From Pezicula radicicola (lineage: Eukaryota > Ascomycota > Leotiomycetes > Helotiales > Dermateaceae): 64,000 bases of DNA. The notes beneath the pieces are model-generated. The model saw only the letters and a list, made by a program, of their open reading frames with translations, had not been told where the DNA came from and ran no database searches. Of the stretch, positions 43,289 through 54,170 are shown in pieces (within the stretch, counting starts at the first letter, position 1; the number at the start of each line of letters is the position of its first letter). The position numbers and the translations under genes were made by a program. Where the stretch lies: the NCBI GenBank assembly GCA_003008705.1, contig PDUO01000017.1, positions 561,827-625,826 of the forward strand, written 5' to 3'.

Positions 43289-44498
43289 TTAAGCCTCAAC
43301 TGCAACCTCACCCTCGCCATCGCCAGCAGACTCCTCCTTGACTGGTTCCTCCTTGACTGGTTCCTCCTTGGCTGACTCCTCCTTGACGTCGGCGCCATCC
43401 TCAGCGTCTTGTCCGGTGTAGTTGCCCTTCTCGTCAATGAGACCTTGCTTCAAAAGTTGAGCCCACTTCTTCTCGACAGCGACGCCGGAATACTTGTCAG
43501 ATCCATCTTGCAGCATTGTCTCAGCAATGCGGGTCCACTTGCCGAGTTCAGCCTTCCTCTTCTCAGCCTCAATGTCCTCCTCAACTCGGGTCTTGCACTC
43601 GGCGAGCTTCTTGGCCTGTAGATGTGTTAGTTTATTGACTACGATAGTGAAATGACTTCGGGTTTGCGTACGTCACCGGCCTTCCAGTCTTGAGCAACAG
43701 CCATCAACTTTGGGTAACGTTGGCGGCAGAATTGAGAAGCGACTTTCTTGCCGATTAGGCCTTCATAAGCAGCTGTGATGTCAACCCATGGCTTTCCATC
43801 TCGCTTCAAGTCAATGATCAATCGATCAGAATCAGTGAAGTCGGCGGCAGACTCCGGGAAGGCACTCTTGGTTGGAGTAGCACGAGCCTTCTTGCTTGGA
43901 GTGTCGTCATTGTTGTCAACAGCCTTTGATGAGCGCTTCTTGCCAGTCGACTTGCCTTCGTTATCCTGCGACAAGATTAGCAAAGATGAAAAATGCTGAA
44001 AATTGAGACACCAAGTTGACGCGAATAACTCAAATTAAATGCCCCATAAAAAAGTGATTTACTTACAGCAACAGCAGCTCCCTTCTTGGCAGATGGCTTA
44101 CGGCCCTTCTTTGGTCTGGCGGGAACCTTGGCTTCAGTGCTCTCACCAACGCCATTCTGGTAGGACTCCTTAAATCATGTCAGCAAAGCAGAATGCAAAA
44201 GGCAAAAAGTAAAGGTGAGTGAATCGAAAGATGAGACGTGTGAGTAAAACGCGCGGAAAATGGTGACGGATAAGAAGATGATGACAAAGAAGACGATGAT
44301 AAAGAAGGAATGTGATTTACTCTAGAAACCAAGCCTGCTGTAAGAAGGGCGACAAAGGATATGGTTTTTAGTAGATGGGATGGGGCTTTGATGTAGGTAT
44401 AATGGATAACGTTTACTGACCTGGCTGGTTGCTTGGGCGATCATTGTACCCATCTCGGCGTTGCCAGAAAGGGACAGCATGTCTGGTGTGGACTCCAT
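43289..44498 (-). CDS. Myb/SANT-like nuclear protein with Lys/Glu-rich repeats
   Basis: Four exons start at the ATG at 44498 (MESTPDMLSLSGNAEMGTMI). Exon 2 is a basic AT-hook-like stretch (ARPKKGRKPSAKKG). Exon 3 has KKRSSKAVD and a Myb/SANT-like domain: FTDSDRLIIDLKRDGKPWVD, ITAAYEGLIGKKVASQFCRQ, RYPKLMA. Exon 4 continues with EKRKAELGKWTRIAETMLQD and EKKWAQLLKQG, so a second helix-turn-helix is possible. The tail has 18-bp DNA repeats encoding KEEPVKEEPVKEES. Basic N-terminal half and acidic C-terminal half suggest a chromatin or DNA-binding protein. No specific orthologue is recognised. Introns lie near 43617-43673, 43965-44068 and 44170-44421. Confidence 0.75.
43321..43383 (-). repeat. 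18-bp coding tandem repeat (KEEPV/KEES)
   Basis: Units of CTCCTTGACTGGTTCCTC-type sequence repeat about 3.5 times inside the SANT-like gene, encoding KEEPVKEEPVKEES. Length polymorphism is likely. Confidence 0.7.
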
Positions 44499-47336
44499 TT
44501 TGATGAAATGGACAGTTGTTGAATGGTATGTGCTTTGTTGGTGTTGCGTAAGGTGGGAACGGTTACAAAGACTGAATATGGTCAAGTCTTTGTAGTGTTG
44601 GTTGGTTGTGTAGAAGGAGAGGTCGAAGTTCTGGTCGAAGCCAAATTTATATGCAGGGAGGCAAAGCGAGATCGAGGACAATAGGTATAATACAGACTAT
44701 TCCTATTGTAGCAACAACACTAGGTAGTACCCACGTGCCGTAACTCGAGAAATTCACTTGACTTGAGTAGCTTTCCAACCTTGAGTAAGTAACTCACTTA
44801 GCTTCAATAATGTAGCATGGCTAACTCGTCGGCATAGCACCAAGAGGGCTTTGACTCTTTCAGACTTCAAGATCTCTTCGAAATGTTCCCTCACATATAG
44901 CTCCTAGCTCGCTGTGTGGCAGTTGACGACATCATTTGTTTTGCAGCAGGCTTATGGTACTCAGACCAACTTAATGATCGAGATACAGTGTATCTAAGCC
45001 AGCTACCAGGATGTCCTGCTTGATAAACAGATCTTGCGCTGACAAAGAAGCTTGCAGTGATGCTGCTTATCTTATTCTGATTACAGGATGCAAACCCGGC
45101 GACGACAGCGTGCTGGTTCCGTGCTTACGTGTCTCAAGCAACGTGTAAGCAGAAAATGAAGCAGGATTCAAACGCCAAAGCACTCGAATTCTTGACGAAA
45201 CCCAGGTAGACTACAGTATTTTACTAGGCACCTATTACTGCAACAGACAAAACCTGGGGGACAAGGCAGATAGCAGATTCAGCTCGGGTCTCTCCACATC
45301 AAGCAAGGGGACTGTTGGTGATTATATGCCGTAGCACTTGGCATCTTTGTGGAGGGAGGGTACTATTGAAAGATGACTGTACAAAGATCTTCTTGTTCAA
45401 TCCTACGACGTGGTCAAATCAAAGCAAATGCTAACATCATGCAGGACCAGAAAGGAGCATCCTCTAGGCGTTAAGCTGCTATTAATCCGCCAAGATTCCT
45501 TTGATGCAGCTTGGATAGCGCACGAAAGGCAGAATAGTAATGAGAGCTTTACAACAATACACAAGACGGCAATCAGTTACATAAGCACTACACGACCTCA
45601 CCAGTTGTCGCTACTCCGACTGATATAGGCTGAAATTATGTAATGCCTGGCACACTGTGTGGTACAAAACTCTTTGGTGGAATATCTCGCTCTGAGAGGT
45701 GGTATGGAACGGCTCCAACTCCTTTACCGATAGAAGGATATCTGAAGGCAAATATGCTGGAAAGATAACCCATTTACGGAAACTGTCCTTGGCGTTCTGG
45801 CTTGGCCACGGTATTTTCAGGGTACAACAACTACACCGGGCTTGCCCTCGTCCAAATAATTCTTCTAGCTGGGAGCAGGCGTATTACTGCCAAGAGCTAT
45901 AGTTATGCACCCATACTAAGGGGGACACTCGAGCAATTGTTTTCAGCTATGCCATTGTCATCCCAATGCATAGAAATGTCAATACACCAGATAGGGTCTC
46001 TAAGGCTTACTATCTAAAGTTGGTTTGCGACTCTGCGGTCTCGAGGTACATGTTCTGAAGATAAGAATAAGACTCGAGGGTTAACCCGACGTGGTTCCCC
46101 GATCTCTAGGAGAAAGGGCTTTCAAACTATGCGTACCTACGCAACCGCCGGGTTAGAAACAATTGCTTCGCAAATATCGGCAATCACATCGCAAAGAATA
46201 TAAAGCTTCATGCCACACCACCATATCAAAATAAGACCATGTCGATATGGATGATAATTACACCGAGGAAGATTTCGTGAAAATGAAACTACGTTCAACG
46301 CCATGCAGCAGCGACAATCTGTTGAAGGAGAGCAGTAGCGTTGAGACCACACCTACTCTCCTATGTTCTCAGTCTGGGTGGATGAGGATGCTGCCTATCT
46401 CTACACTCGCAAAGTAAAGCGTTCTTTTGGCATTGAGGGAAGATTGAGGGTTGTTGATTCAAGCCAATGAAAATGTTCTATCTCTTCGTGAAAGCTCAAG
46501 AAGACATGTCGTTGAACTACTCGGATAAACTGCTTTATAGGGGATAGCGACGACGGCGCGTGATATTGTGCCGTTTCTGGACTAGCTTCTTAGCCAGACG
46601 ACACTTCTCATCCTCTACTCTCCGCCAACATCCAACAATGAAGATGAAAGGCATATCCAGCGCTTACGCCCAGGGAAAGTGATATATCACATTGCTGACA
46701 ATGAATTTGCCTTCGAAGGCACAAATGGGAAAGTTCTGCCAATGAGGATACGACACCTCGGCTGCGTTCGCTTCGAAGTGATTTGTTTCCGGCAACCTGC
46801 TGTGGTGCCAGAACAAGTATACAATTCGTTATATCATGTTGCACAAGGTGCCCCCGCTACCAAGTCTTGGGGCCACGCTTCACTGCCTCTTGCCTGCAGA
46901 ATGCAGTCACCACGGATGCAGTACTGCAGCAATTTGGGCGATTTCCTTGTGATTAAAGTTCAACGAGCACTACGAGAAAATGGTTCTCAGTAGTTATCAG
47001 GGCTTCAGAACAATATATGCGCTCTCCCACCCCTACACAGCTCCTTTCTGTTATGTTTGGCTTCAATTGCTTCAAGGGTGACTACATGGAGAAGCTTCTT
47101 GTTCAAATCATGTTTGCCTTTTTGGACCGGAAATTCCATAGTGTTTGCGTTCCCTGAACGAACACATAAAAACACCTACACCTCGGCAGCTCCGAGAATT
47201 CTATATCAGATCTTTCGAAGAAAGAATTGTAATAAGCAAATCAAATTCTCAGTCTTTTGAGGCCCAATTACCAACCAGTCTTACGAAATTGGAGAGTTAA
47301 GAGCTTCCGTGTGTCAATCAAAGTATCATTATAGCC
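44499..47336. other. Long gene-poor interval
   Basis: Nearly 3 kb with frames of 60-105 codons but no recognisable domain, intron structure or composition of a gene. A reverse-oriented weak copy of the 18-bp repeat lies at 44753-44810. Parts at 46560-46990 are GC-richer and may be decayed coding sequence, but I cannot name it. Confidence 0.35.
44753..44810 (-). repeat. Weak reverse copy of the 18-bp minisatellite
   Basis: On the minus strand AGTTACTTACTCAAGG and CTACTCAAGTCAAGTG match the 18-bp unit TTACCCAAATCAAGTGAG loosely. Confidence 0.35.
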
Positions 47337-48119
47337 ATGGCTCTAGTACCCCGGGGTTGGGATCCAGATCAGATGGCGCTTCAGACCAGGAAAGGAACTA
47401 GTGACAGGCACATGGTGAAGTACCAACAGAGAGGTCCATCTCCTCGATCAGGATCACTTTTCATTGTTTTGAATGGTCTACAAGGATCCGCCAGGCATGA
47501 GTTTCCCGGTAAGTTTCCCCCTCCTTCAACCCACTCAATGTTGACCTCTGTAGCATCATTGATCGAAGATAATCTACCATTGTTGCAAAGGAACTTCACT
47601 GCCCGAGTCATCGATCCCACGGCGACTTTCAACAACCCGCTATACGCTGTCGCCACATTATTTGTATTTCAGGATCTTCAAGCGCAAAAAGAAGGCACAC
47701 TACAGAACCTGACAGAGACTTTGAGCTATGCTTTGTTCGATCCGGACTCCGATTTCCAGCAGTTTATCAGCTTAGGTGATCCAAGAGTGTTCGTCGAGGT
47801 GTTCCATTGTCTTTGCGAAATACTGAGTACCGATCGGGGTTATGGATGCGGAAAGCTATTGTGGGAAAGACTGTGGTACTTCTTGGTGCAGAATTCTTAT
47901 CGATGCACCATGATTATGGATGAAGAAGCGTTCTGGTACATGTTAGCGGCAGCTTTCAACGTCTATATGTGTGGAGATGCAATACTACATTTGAGGAGGA
48001 TCCTGACTGGAATAGAACCCGTCTTCTTGGATGTCCTATGCTATACGGCGATGACAAGAGCGACTACAGACGAGTGGTCTATGAGGGCATACCGAGCCAT
48101 GGAGCTTGCCTTGAGTTGA
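47337..48119 (+). CDS. Hypothetical protein, 260 residues
   Basis: One exon from the ATG at 47337, with no frame interruption. The N-terminal 65 residues are polar (MALVPRGWDPDQMALQTRKG). The rest looks alpha-helical and folded: ASLIEDNLPLLQRNFTARVI, ATLFVFQDLQAQ, GDPRVFVEVFHCLCEILS, LWERLWYFLVQNS, MIMDEEAFWYMLAAAFNVYM, AYRAMELALS. No signal peptide or membrane segment is certain. I do not recognise the family. The length of the open frame and balanced composition favour a real gene, but it stands in a gene-poor interval and could be lineage-specific. Confidence 0.55.
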   Translation: MALVPRGWDPDQMALQTRKGTSDRHMVKYQQRGPSPRSGSLFIVLNGLQGSARHEFPGKFPPPSTHSMLTSVASLIEDNLPLLQRNFTARVIDPTATFNNPLYAVATLFVFQDLQAQKEGTLQNLTETLSYALFDPDSDFQQFISLGDPRVFVEVFHCLCEILSTDRGYGCGKLLWERLWYFLVQNSYRCTMIMDEEAFWYMLAAAFNVYMCGDAILHLRRILTGIEPVFLDVLCYTAMTRATTDEWSMRAYRAMELALS

Positions 48120-49479
48120 CCTCTGATGGCTCGACTCTGTTATTTGCTTTATTTCCCCGTAGTTCGACTTTGCAGGCTCTATTTACTCGTTTTCTAGTAA
48201 ATTTACTCTTTACGATTCTATGACTCGGATACTCTATGCAATGTTGGCATCGAAATGTGATACCCCAGATCCCCAGCGCTCACTTTTGCATAATCGTCTC
48301 GTCTTGCTTACAACATTGCAGAAGGTTTCAAGTCTTCCCTGTCATCCAAACCTCATATTATCACGCTCTACGCCAATAAACATCTCAAATCCGAAGTTGC
48401 ATGATATATTTTTGGTCTTGTAGATGGATTCTTTGTGCTATTACGTTGAAGGATTGAATTGCCTGTAACTGTATTACGAGCATCAGTTCTATCGCTGTAC
48501 AAGTTTTTACACCCAACAGAGCTAACTTTGTTAGAAAGGTACGTAGGGCTTCTCAGCCCAAATCGTCTCTTTCCAATAGTACTAGTTTTTCAATGGCTTT
48601 CCACATAGTAGCTTCCTACCCATCGCCTACCTCTAGGTTCTTCACTGAAATATCCATAGTTGAAGTAAAGGTCTCACCAATTCAACCATCTAATTCTTCA
48701 TTAGATTTCGATAGTAAGAATCTATTGTTCTCAGTTTTCACATTCCAACAGATAATAAAACAGTTCAAAGTTATAACTTCAAGTATCATACACTTCTGTA
48801 TCGTAGAATAAAATTCTTTAGAGACGGGACATGAGCCACGTCACGTCACGTGTCGGAGTATATCCTCAATTAGGTTGATCATATTTGCTTTTTCTCTTTC
48901 GGTCTTTTAATTGGGGCCTATTTCAATAATTTATTTTCGGGATATATGGCAATACATGCCAATGCCGTCGTATCCGGAATGGTCCTTATAAAGCCTACCT
49001 ACTTCCCTCCTACCAGTTCATAGAAAATCAGATGATTTAGGCTCTTATTCAAATCCTCTATTTTCTCCATATACTGACTCTACCTCCACTGAGAAAGAGG
49101 ATTCACACAGCTTAGGTGAGATATAATGTGTAAAGCTATCTGCTCAGCTTTAACATTTGCTATAAATTCACAACAAGGTTGATTGCACTAAGTGGTAGTA
49201 GACACAGAAGTCTGTTGATGAATTATTGTCATTACCAATATCCGTTATCTCTGAAAGGCAATGGCAAGCCTTAAGGGTACTGGTATATCCTTTGCCGTAA
49301 AAAAAAAGTCCACCAAACTCAAACGTACAAGCGCTATCCTTTTTGGCATCGATATTAGAACCGCCACTTTCCACAAACTCCATGCAAAATGCAATCAGAT
49401 CAGCCCCCAAAACCCCAATCCCATGCCATTCACAAAAACGCCGTCATGGTCCATACACAGGTGAAGGACAAAATGAGCC
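48120..49479. other. Spacer downstream of the Mbp1-like gene
   Basis: AT-rich at 48480-49200. Overlapping frames on both strands at 49168-49592 look like 3'-UTR shadows. A CACGTCACGTCACGTGTCGG run near 48839-48857 holds repeated CACGT cores (CACGTG-like E-box). Confidence 0.35.
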
Positions 49480-52184
49480 TCAATCAGAGCCATCGACACG
49501 TTGTAAGAAGTCCCTTACACGACCAAGTTCAACATCATTCTGCTCACTATCAACTGCTCGCATCAGATTGTCAAGATGACCGTCGATTTTAGGCTCCTCT
49601 ACCCCAGTACATAGACTAATGATTCGTCGATATTTGGAAGCTAGGTCGGTACTCTTGCTCTTCAAGTTTTTGACACTGTCCTCAAGTGCTACGTTATTAG
49701 CAGTATATGCGTTGAGTCGAGCACGAAGCACTGAAGCCGGGGGCAAAGAGGACTTTTGAGCTTGATTTAGAGTCTGGGGTTGTCCAGAAGTTTGAACAAT
49801 GTTTGACAAAGACGGGATTTCGAAAGCTTTGTCGGCGTCACCTAAATGCAGTTGGACCTCCCCATTAGTATGACCACATTGCTGCTGCATCTGGGCAAGA
49901 CACTGTCCCTGCTCATCCCTCGCTCGCTCAAGGTTTGAATTTTTCACCTTGCGTTCTTGCATTTCCCTGACGCGCGCTTGATATGTTTCAAGACGGCGAC
50001 GTTGTGTTCCTAGCTCAGCAGACGATTCACGAAGTTGAGTGTGGTAGGAGTTGATTACAGCCTGCTTTGAGTCCATCTCTTGCTTGAACTCTTTTTCTAT
50101 GCCCTGTAGAAGAGATGCAATTGCTGAAAAGCTTAGCACAGAACACCAATAGTAGGAAGCAACTTACAAGTCATAATGTCGCCACTCTTCTCCCGGTCAT
50201 TGCCTGATTTCTCGGGGCTCCCATAAGCTCCACCAGCACGCTCGGCTGCATCAGCAGGATCGCCAATACCAAAGTCTACGGGACACAAATTTGCGCGATT
50301 GGGAATGCCTGCATCTGCTCCAACTTCAAGCAGCTGAGATATGATACTCCGATTTCCAATTCGAGCGGCAATATTGAGTGCTGTATCACCTGACTGGTCT
50401 TGGATGTTGACCATCTCAGACATGAAACGGCCAATACCCATTGGACGAACTAAGGGAGGTCCATTGTTGAACGATTGCTGGCTGCTTGGTGCACTTCCTT
50501 GACGGACGACAAACTCAAGAAGAGATTCCAAATAATACTTGCTAGCTTGACTTCGTCCCTTGACGGCAGAAGTGATGGCAATGTGATGTAAAACCGTTCT
50601 TCCGCGGGTATCTCGAGCCTCAATAATTGGACCAAGAAGCTCAAGAAGATCGGGGAAGCTTCCAATATCCAGGCTGTTTGTCACGACACAAGCGCGCATC
50701 AAGGCAGTTTCTCCCATGCCATTGACGCGATAGATACTCGCACCACGTTGAATCAACGCCTTCAAGAGAGGGATGCGCGCTAGGGTAGCAGCCCAGTGCA
50801 GAGCAGTGTGGAGACTGTTATCGATTGGTGAATCCAAATCTTCGTCAGAGAGGCTTGTGAAGGCTTCATGATTGTTGAAATTTGTTCGCGATGGATCTGT
50901 GAACAAGGACATCAAAATACCCTTCTTTGTATCTGAAGGTAATGGGAGAGGTAGCAGAGTTGCTGGGAATCCTTCGCTTTGGTCCATGTTTTGTAACTGT
51001 TGTGAATGGTAAACGAATGACTCGTTGGGCTCAGTTGGTGATGCTTCCCGCATTGTTTGATCATATAGACCGCCATCCATTGTTTGCTGGGAATCATTTA
51101 CCCCTGGCGATGGACGTAATCGCTTTCGAGGTGGTTCCTGAAATTCGCCATCACGCACCTGATATGAAAAGTGAGGTTGTTGCTGAGTCGCGTACGCAGA
51201 ATTCGGTTGTCCACTGAAGCTAGTATCCGAAGTGAAGCTTTGCATACTCTGCTGAGAACCCCCAGGAAATGTGGATTCTTGACTACCAAGATGCTGCTGG
51301 GATGATTGCCTACTGAAACTTGCAGGACGAGGTATGTTGCCGTTCCTTACACCTGGCGAATCAAACCTTGCTTTACTAATAGCTGCGACCGCGTGTGAGG
51401 CTGTACTGGAGATATTTTTAAAGAAAGTTCCAGACTGGCTGTTGGCTCTGCTGTCTGCACCCGAATTGTATAAACGCTTGCGCTGCGCAGCCATTGCTTG
51501 CTCCTTTGTCGGCGTATCGATGCCACCTCGTCCGGCAACACCACCATCTTGACCCATGTCGTACGTTAGCAGAGCGCGCAGCAACTCTTCGACTCCATAT
51601 TGTCTGCAAAATTCCAGACCTCTTTCAAATTTAATCCAGGTGCCTTGGTACTTTCCGTAACCGCCTTGGACTTTTTCGTATTCTCCTGTCAGGATTTCCT
51701 TTTCTAAAATTTTTGTCCGCTTTCCCTTCTCAATCCCAGCAACCTTCAATATCTGGGTAGCATTCAACCAACTGTCTTTACGTCGGCGCATCACTGCAAT
51801 TCCGTTCACTTCCATCTCATACACATCAACTCCCGAGTAGACAGCCTAGTTCATATTAGCGCCCGCTTCTTGTTTCCAAGCAGAAGCAAAATTTCTCACC
51901 GAGTATATCTGCGGCGACGAGTTTGCACGGTGCATGCCATTGCTATCTCCATACTGTCTGAATGATCCTCCCGGCTGCACCATCAAGCCACCACCCTGTG
52001 AGCCCTGGCTTATACTGAAAGACATGTGCGAGTTGGTTCGACGGTCTGGCGTCGAGTCTTCTTCTTCTTCTTCGTATGTGCCACTGGCAGAAGAGAAGCC
52101 CCGCTGGGAATTTAGGTGGTTTTGTCGGGAGAAGGACGTCGTCGCAAGGGGTTGGGTGTTGGTGGTGAATGTCGCCGAGGCCAT
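49480..52184 (-). CDS. mbp1: APSES/KilA-N transcription factor, Mbp1/Res-type MBF subunit
   Basis: Three exons join in phase (S-AVYSGVDVYEMEV and M-T-S-IASLLQG) to roughly 865 residues. Exon 1 (ATG at 52184) is low-complexity. The APSES/KilA-N DNA-binding domain follows: EMEVNGIAVMRRRKDSWLNA, TQILKVAGIEKGKRTKILEK, EYEKVQGGYGKYQGTWIKFE, GLEFCRQYGVEELL. A Gln/Ser-rich linker leads to ankyrin repeats (SLHTALHWAATLARIPLLKA, GETALMRACV, RTVLHHIAI, GDTALNIAARIGN). The C-terminal coiled coil (KEFKQEMDSKQAVINSYHTQ; RRRLETYQARVREMQERK) fits dimerisation with a Swi6-type partner. This layout is the MBF G1/S factor. Two ACGCGT sites lie upstream in the shared promoter with the LYR gene. The upstream frame opens only at GTG. 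Confidence 0.92.
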
Positions 52185-52339
52185 GGGGGTCGAGTATCCT
52201 TTGCAGCGCTTTTCAGTACATGCCCTGTGCAATGCCGAGATGCGACAATTCACAGCTTAGTTATGGCTCTACCAAGAGCAAGTCTTTACAAAGTATATCC
52301 CAACCTCAACTTGCACGAGGAGGTCAATGACGATAAGGA

Positions 52340-52345
52340 ACGCGT
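52340..52345. promoter_or_regulatory. MCB box ACGCGT
   Basis: Perfect MluI cell-cycle box, the MBF recognition sequence, 156 bp upstream of the Mbp1-like ATG. Confidence 0.45.
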
Positions 52346-52627
52346 CGTTGGTGCCCTTCTCGTGTCTGGCGCCAGGAAGATAAAGTGGAAGTCATGCAGT
52401 GTCCAATCACCGAAGGAGGAGATTGGTACCGCCCTTCGCGAGACGCGAATTTGGGACTTGGACGCGCTAGGAGGGTACAAGGATACGGATCATCAAGTTT
52501 CAAAGAGGTATGTTTACCAGCTGGTTGGCCTATGATAACTCACAAATAATAAACAATCCGTACCTAGGTACCTAGGTAGAAATGCTTTTGTTTCCTTACA
52601 GAATACTCTCTCTAATGCAGTCTCCCC

Positions 52628-52633
52628 ACGCGT
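52628..52633. promoter_or_regulatory. MCB box ACGCGT
   Basis: Second perfect ACGCGT, 163 bp upstream of the LYR-protein ATG and 444 bp from the Mbp1-like ATG. Confidence 0.45.
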
Positions 52634-52795
52634 CACGTCGTTCATAGTGCAATTTGCCTTCGACGTCCCATATGCGCCTGAGGCTACGAGGTACGAATTT
52701 AACAACATCCATCCGAGAACATCCACTCAGCTACACAATACAAAGTATGCTGTTCAATTAAGTGTGTCTTTTTAGGCTTACGTACTGCCAAAGTG

Positions 52796-53911
52796 ATGTG
52801 CCTCTTCAAGATCCCACCAACGCCCGTCGGTCGTCCCCCAAGTCATTGCGATGTCTTGCAGCTGTACCGAGAGCTGCTTCGTGCAGCAACATATCTACCT
52901 GAGTCTTCCCTGCGACAGTACGCACACAACCATATTCGGGAACGCTTCAGAAGAAGTTCCAAAACAAAACTCGAGGCAGAGAAGCTAAAAACAACCTATA
53001 AAGACGCAAAATCAGACCTCCGGAGACTTCAGCGTGCTAGCGGATGCGACCAAGAAGCTTTGAAGCATGTCATGGAGCTTGCGTATGGCCGGAAGGGAAA
53101 GCGTCGACGTGAATTGGTCAATGATTTGTTGCGGACAATTGATAATGATGTGCCTTCAGCAAAAGAGCAGGAAAGTACTAACATTCACACGTTTGTTCAG
53201 AAGCCTGTAGAACCCACGAAGAGTTTTACTCCAAATTCTAAGCTCCTGGCCCTTGTCAATAGTCAATTGCAAAACCACCCTCCTGAGTCAGGACGGCAGA
53301 AGATACGACGAGCGACTCCGAAGATCGAAGAAAAGAACACATGGGGACGCCCTCTCCCAGCCAAACTCGAAGCATCAAAGCGAGCCAAATTTTGGGCGAA
53401 AACGCTCGACAGCATATTGCCACCTCTTCCTCCACGAGATTGGGATAGGCTATGTGATCTCGCCACTGGAATCATACCGTACGAGAAGCCTATTCCCCAG
53501 CGTCCCTCGGGAAGTGGCCTGTGGTTGCAGAGTTTGCACGATCAAACGGAATGGGTTCATGACCCTGCAAGGACTCCGTCGAAAAACCTCAAACTGAACA
53601 GCAAGACAGGACAAATTATATATATGCTTTCTGACTATAAGCGAGGGGAAATAATCAGATGGGATTTATCACAACGCTCCTTTCGAAGATTATGGGGCAA
53701 AATTTGGGCCCAAAGTCCAAAAATCGTACAGGACGAAAATACGAAGAAGTGGATTGTAATCTGGGGCAAGGGAGCAGGGAAAGCTCTGTCTGGTGAAATT
53801 ACGCAGCCATCAATGAAAGACCTGGAGCTATTCGAGGGACTTGAGAACGCCTTCCAGGAGAAAAAGGCTCCCAAGAAAAAGGCTCCCAAACCCCCCAAAA
53901 CAACTGCGTAG
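52796..53911 (+). CDS. LYR-motif protein, Cup1-like
   Basis: One exon of 371 residues from the ATG at 52796; a GTG precedes it directly. The LYR motif lies at residues 18-50: HCDVLQLYRELLRAATYLPE then HIRERFRRSSKTK, the L-Y-R...F pattern of mitochondrial complex I/Fe-S accessory proteins. LYR proteins usually bind acyl carrier protein and act in the mitochondrial matrix. The long C-terminal part (TWGRPLPAKLEASKRAKFWA, LPPLPPRDWDRLCDLATGII, SFRRLWGKIWAQSP) is typical of the fungal Cup1-like LYR group. A Lys/Pro-rich tail (EKKAPKKKAPKPPK) ends it. It is divergent from the Mbp1-like gene and lies 259 bp from the transposon. Confidence 0.85.
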   Translation: MCLFKIPPTPVGRPPSHCDVLQLYRELLRAATYLPESSLRQYAHNHIRERFRRSSKTKLEAEKLKTTYKDAKSDLRRLQRASGCDQEALKHVMELAYGRKGKRRRELVNDLLRTIDNDVPSAKEQESTNIHTFVQKPVEPTKSFTPNSKLLALVNSQLQNHPPESGRQKIRRATPKIEEKNTWGRPLPAKLEASKRAKFWAKTLDSILPPLPPRDWDRLCDLATGIIPYEKPIPQRPSGSGLWLQSLHDQTEWVHDPARTPSKNLKLNSKTGQIIYMLSDYKRGEIIRWDLSQRSFRRLWGKIWAQSPKIVQDENTKKWIVIWGKGAGKALSGEITQPSMKDLELFEGLENAFQEKKAPKKKAPKPPKTTA

Positions 53912-54170
53912 CGCATACAGCACTTGTTTCAGAGCCTAAAGAAAAGCCAGCAAGCAGCTGGAATAATCCAAAATGATCTCTTACTACGGACTTTTACGTA
54001 GTGGCTGAGAGCCGTTTGCTAAGGTCAGTGGGCTACAATCTGTAAATGTTGTTTAAAGGGCGTAGTACTTAGCGCCGTGACATATTTATAAAAGAATGTA
54101 GCTATATACCTTTCCACTCTGCAGTACAACAATTGTCTCTCTTTACAACAAACCTACCTAGTGTACCTAG
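53912..54170. other. Spacer between LYR gene and transposon
   Basis: Short 3' flank of the LYR gene; nothing seen apart from ACCTACCTAG-type palindromic sequence at the insertion border. Confidence 0.35.

Larger units (their letters stand above)
52185..52795. promoter_or_regulatory. Divergent promoter of Mbp1-like and Cup1-like LYR genes
   Basis: A 611-bp shared upstream region with two MCB boxes and a GTACCTAGGTACCTAGGTA palindromic repeat near 52561. The 139-codon plus-strand frame through it is not supported as a gene. Confidence 0.5.

Noticed and set aside
46679..46993. 104-codon frame beginning IYHIADNEFAFEG
   Set aside because: Opens at a non-ATG codon, ends without splice continuation, and no family is recognisable.
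52262..52535. Plus-strand frame in the Mbp1/LYR divergent promoter
   Set aside because: Starts 78 bp from the Mbp1-like ATG, has no domain-like sequence and no downstream exon that I could join convincingly.
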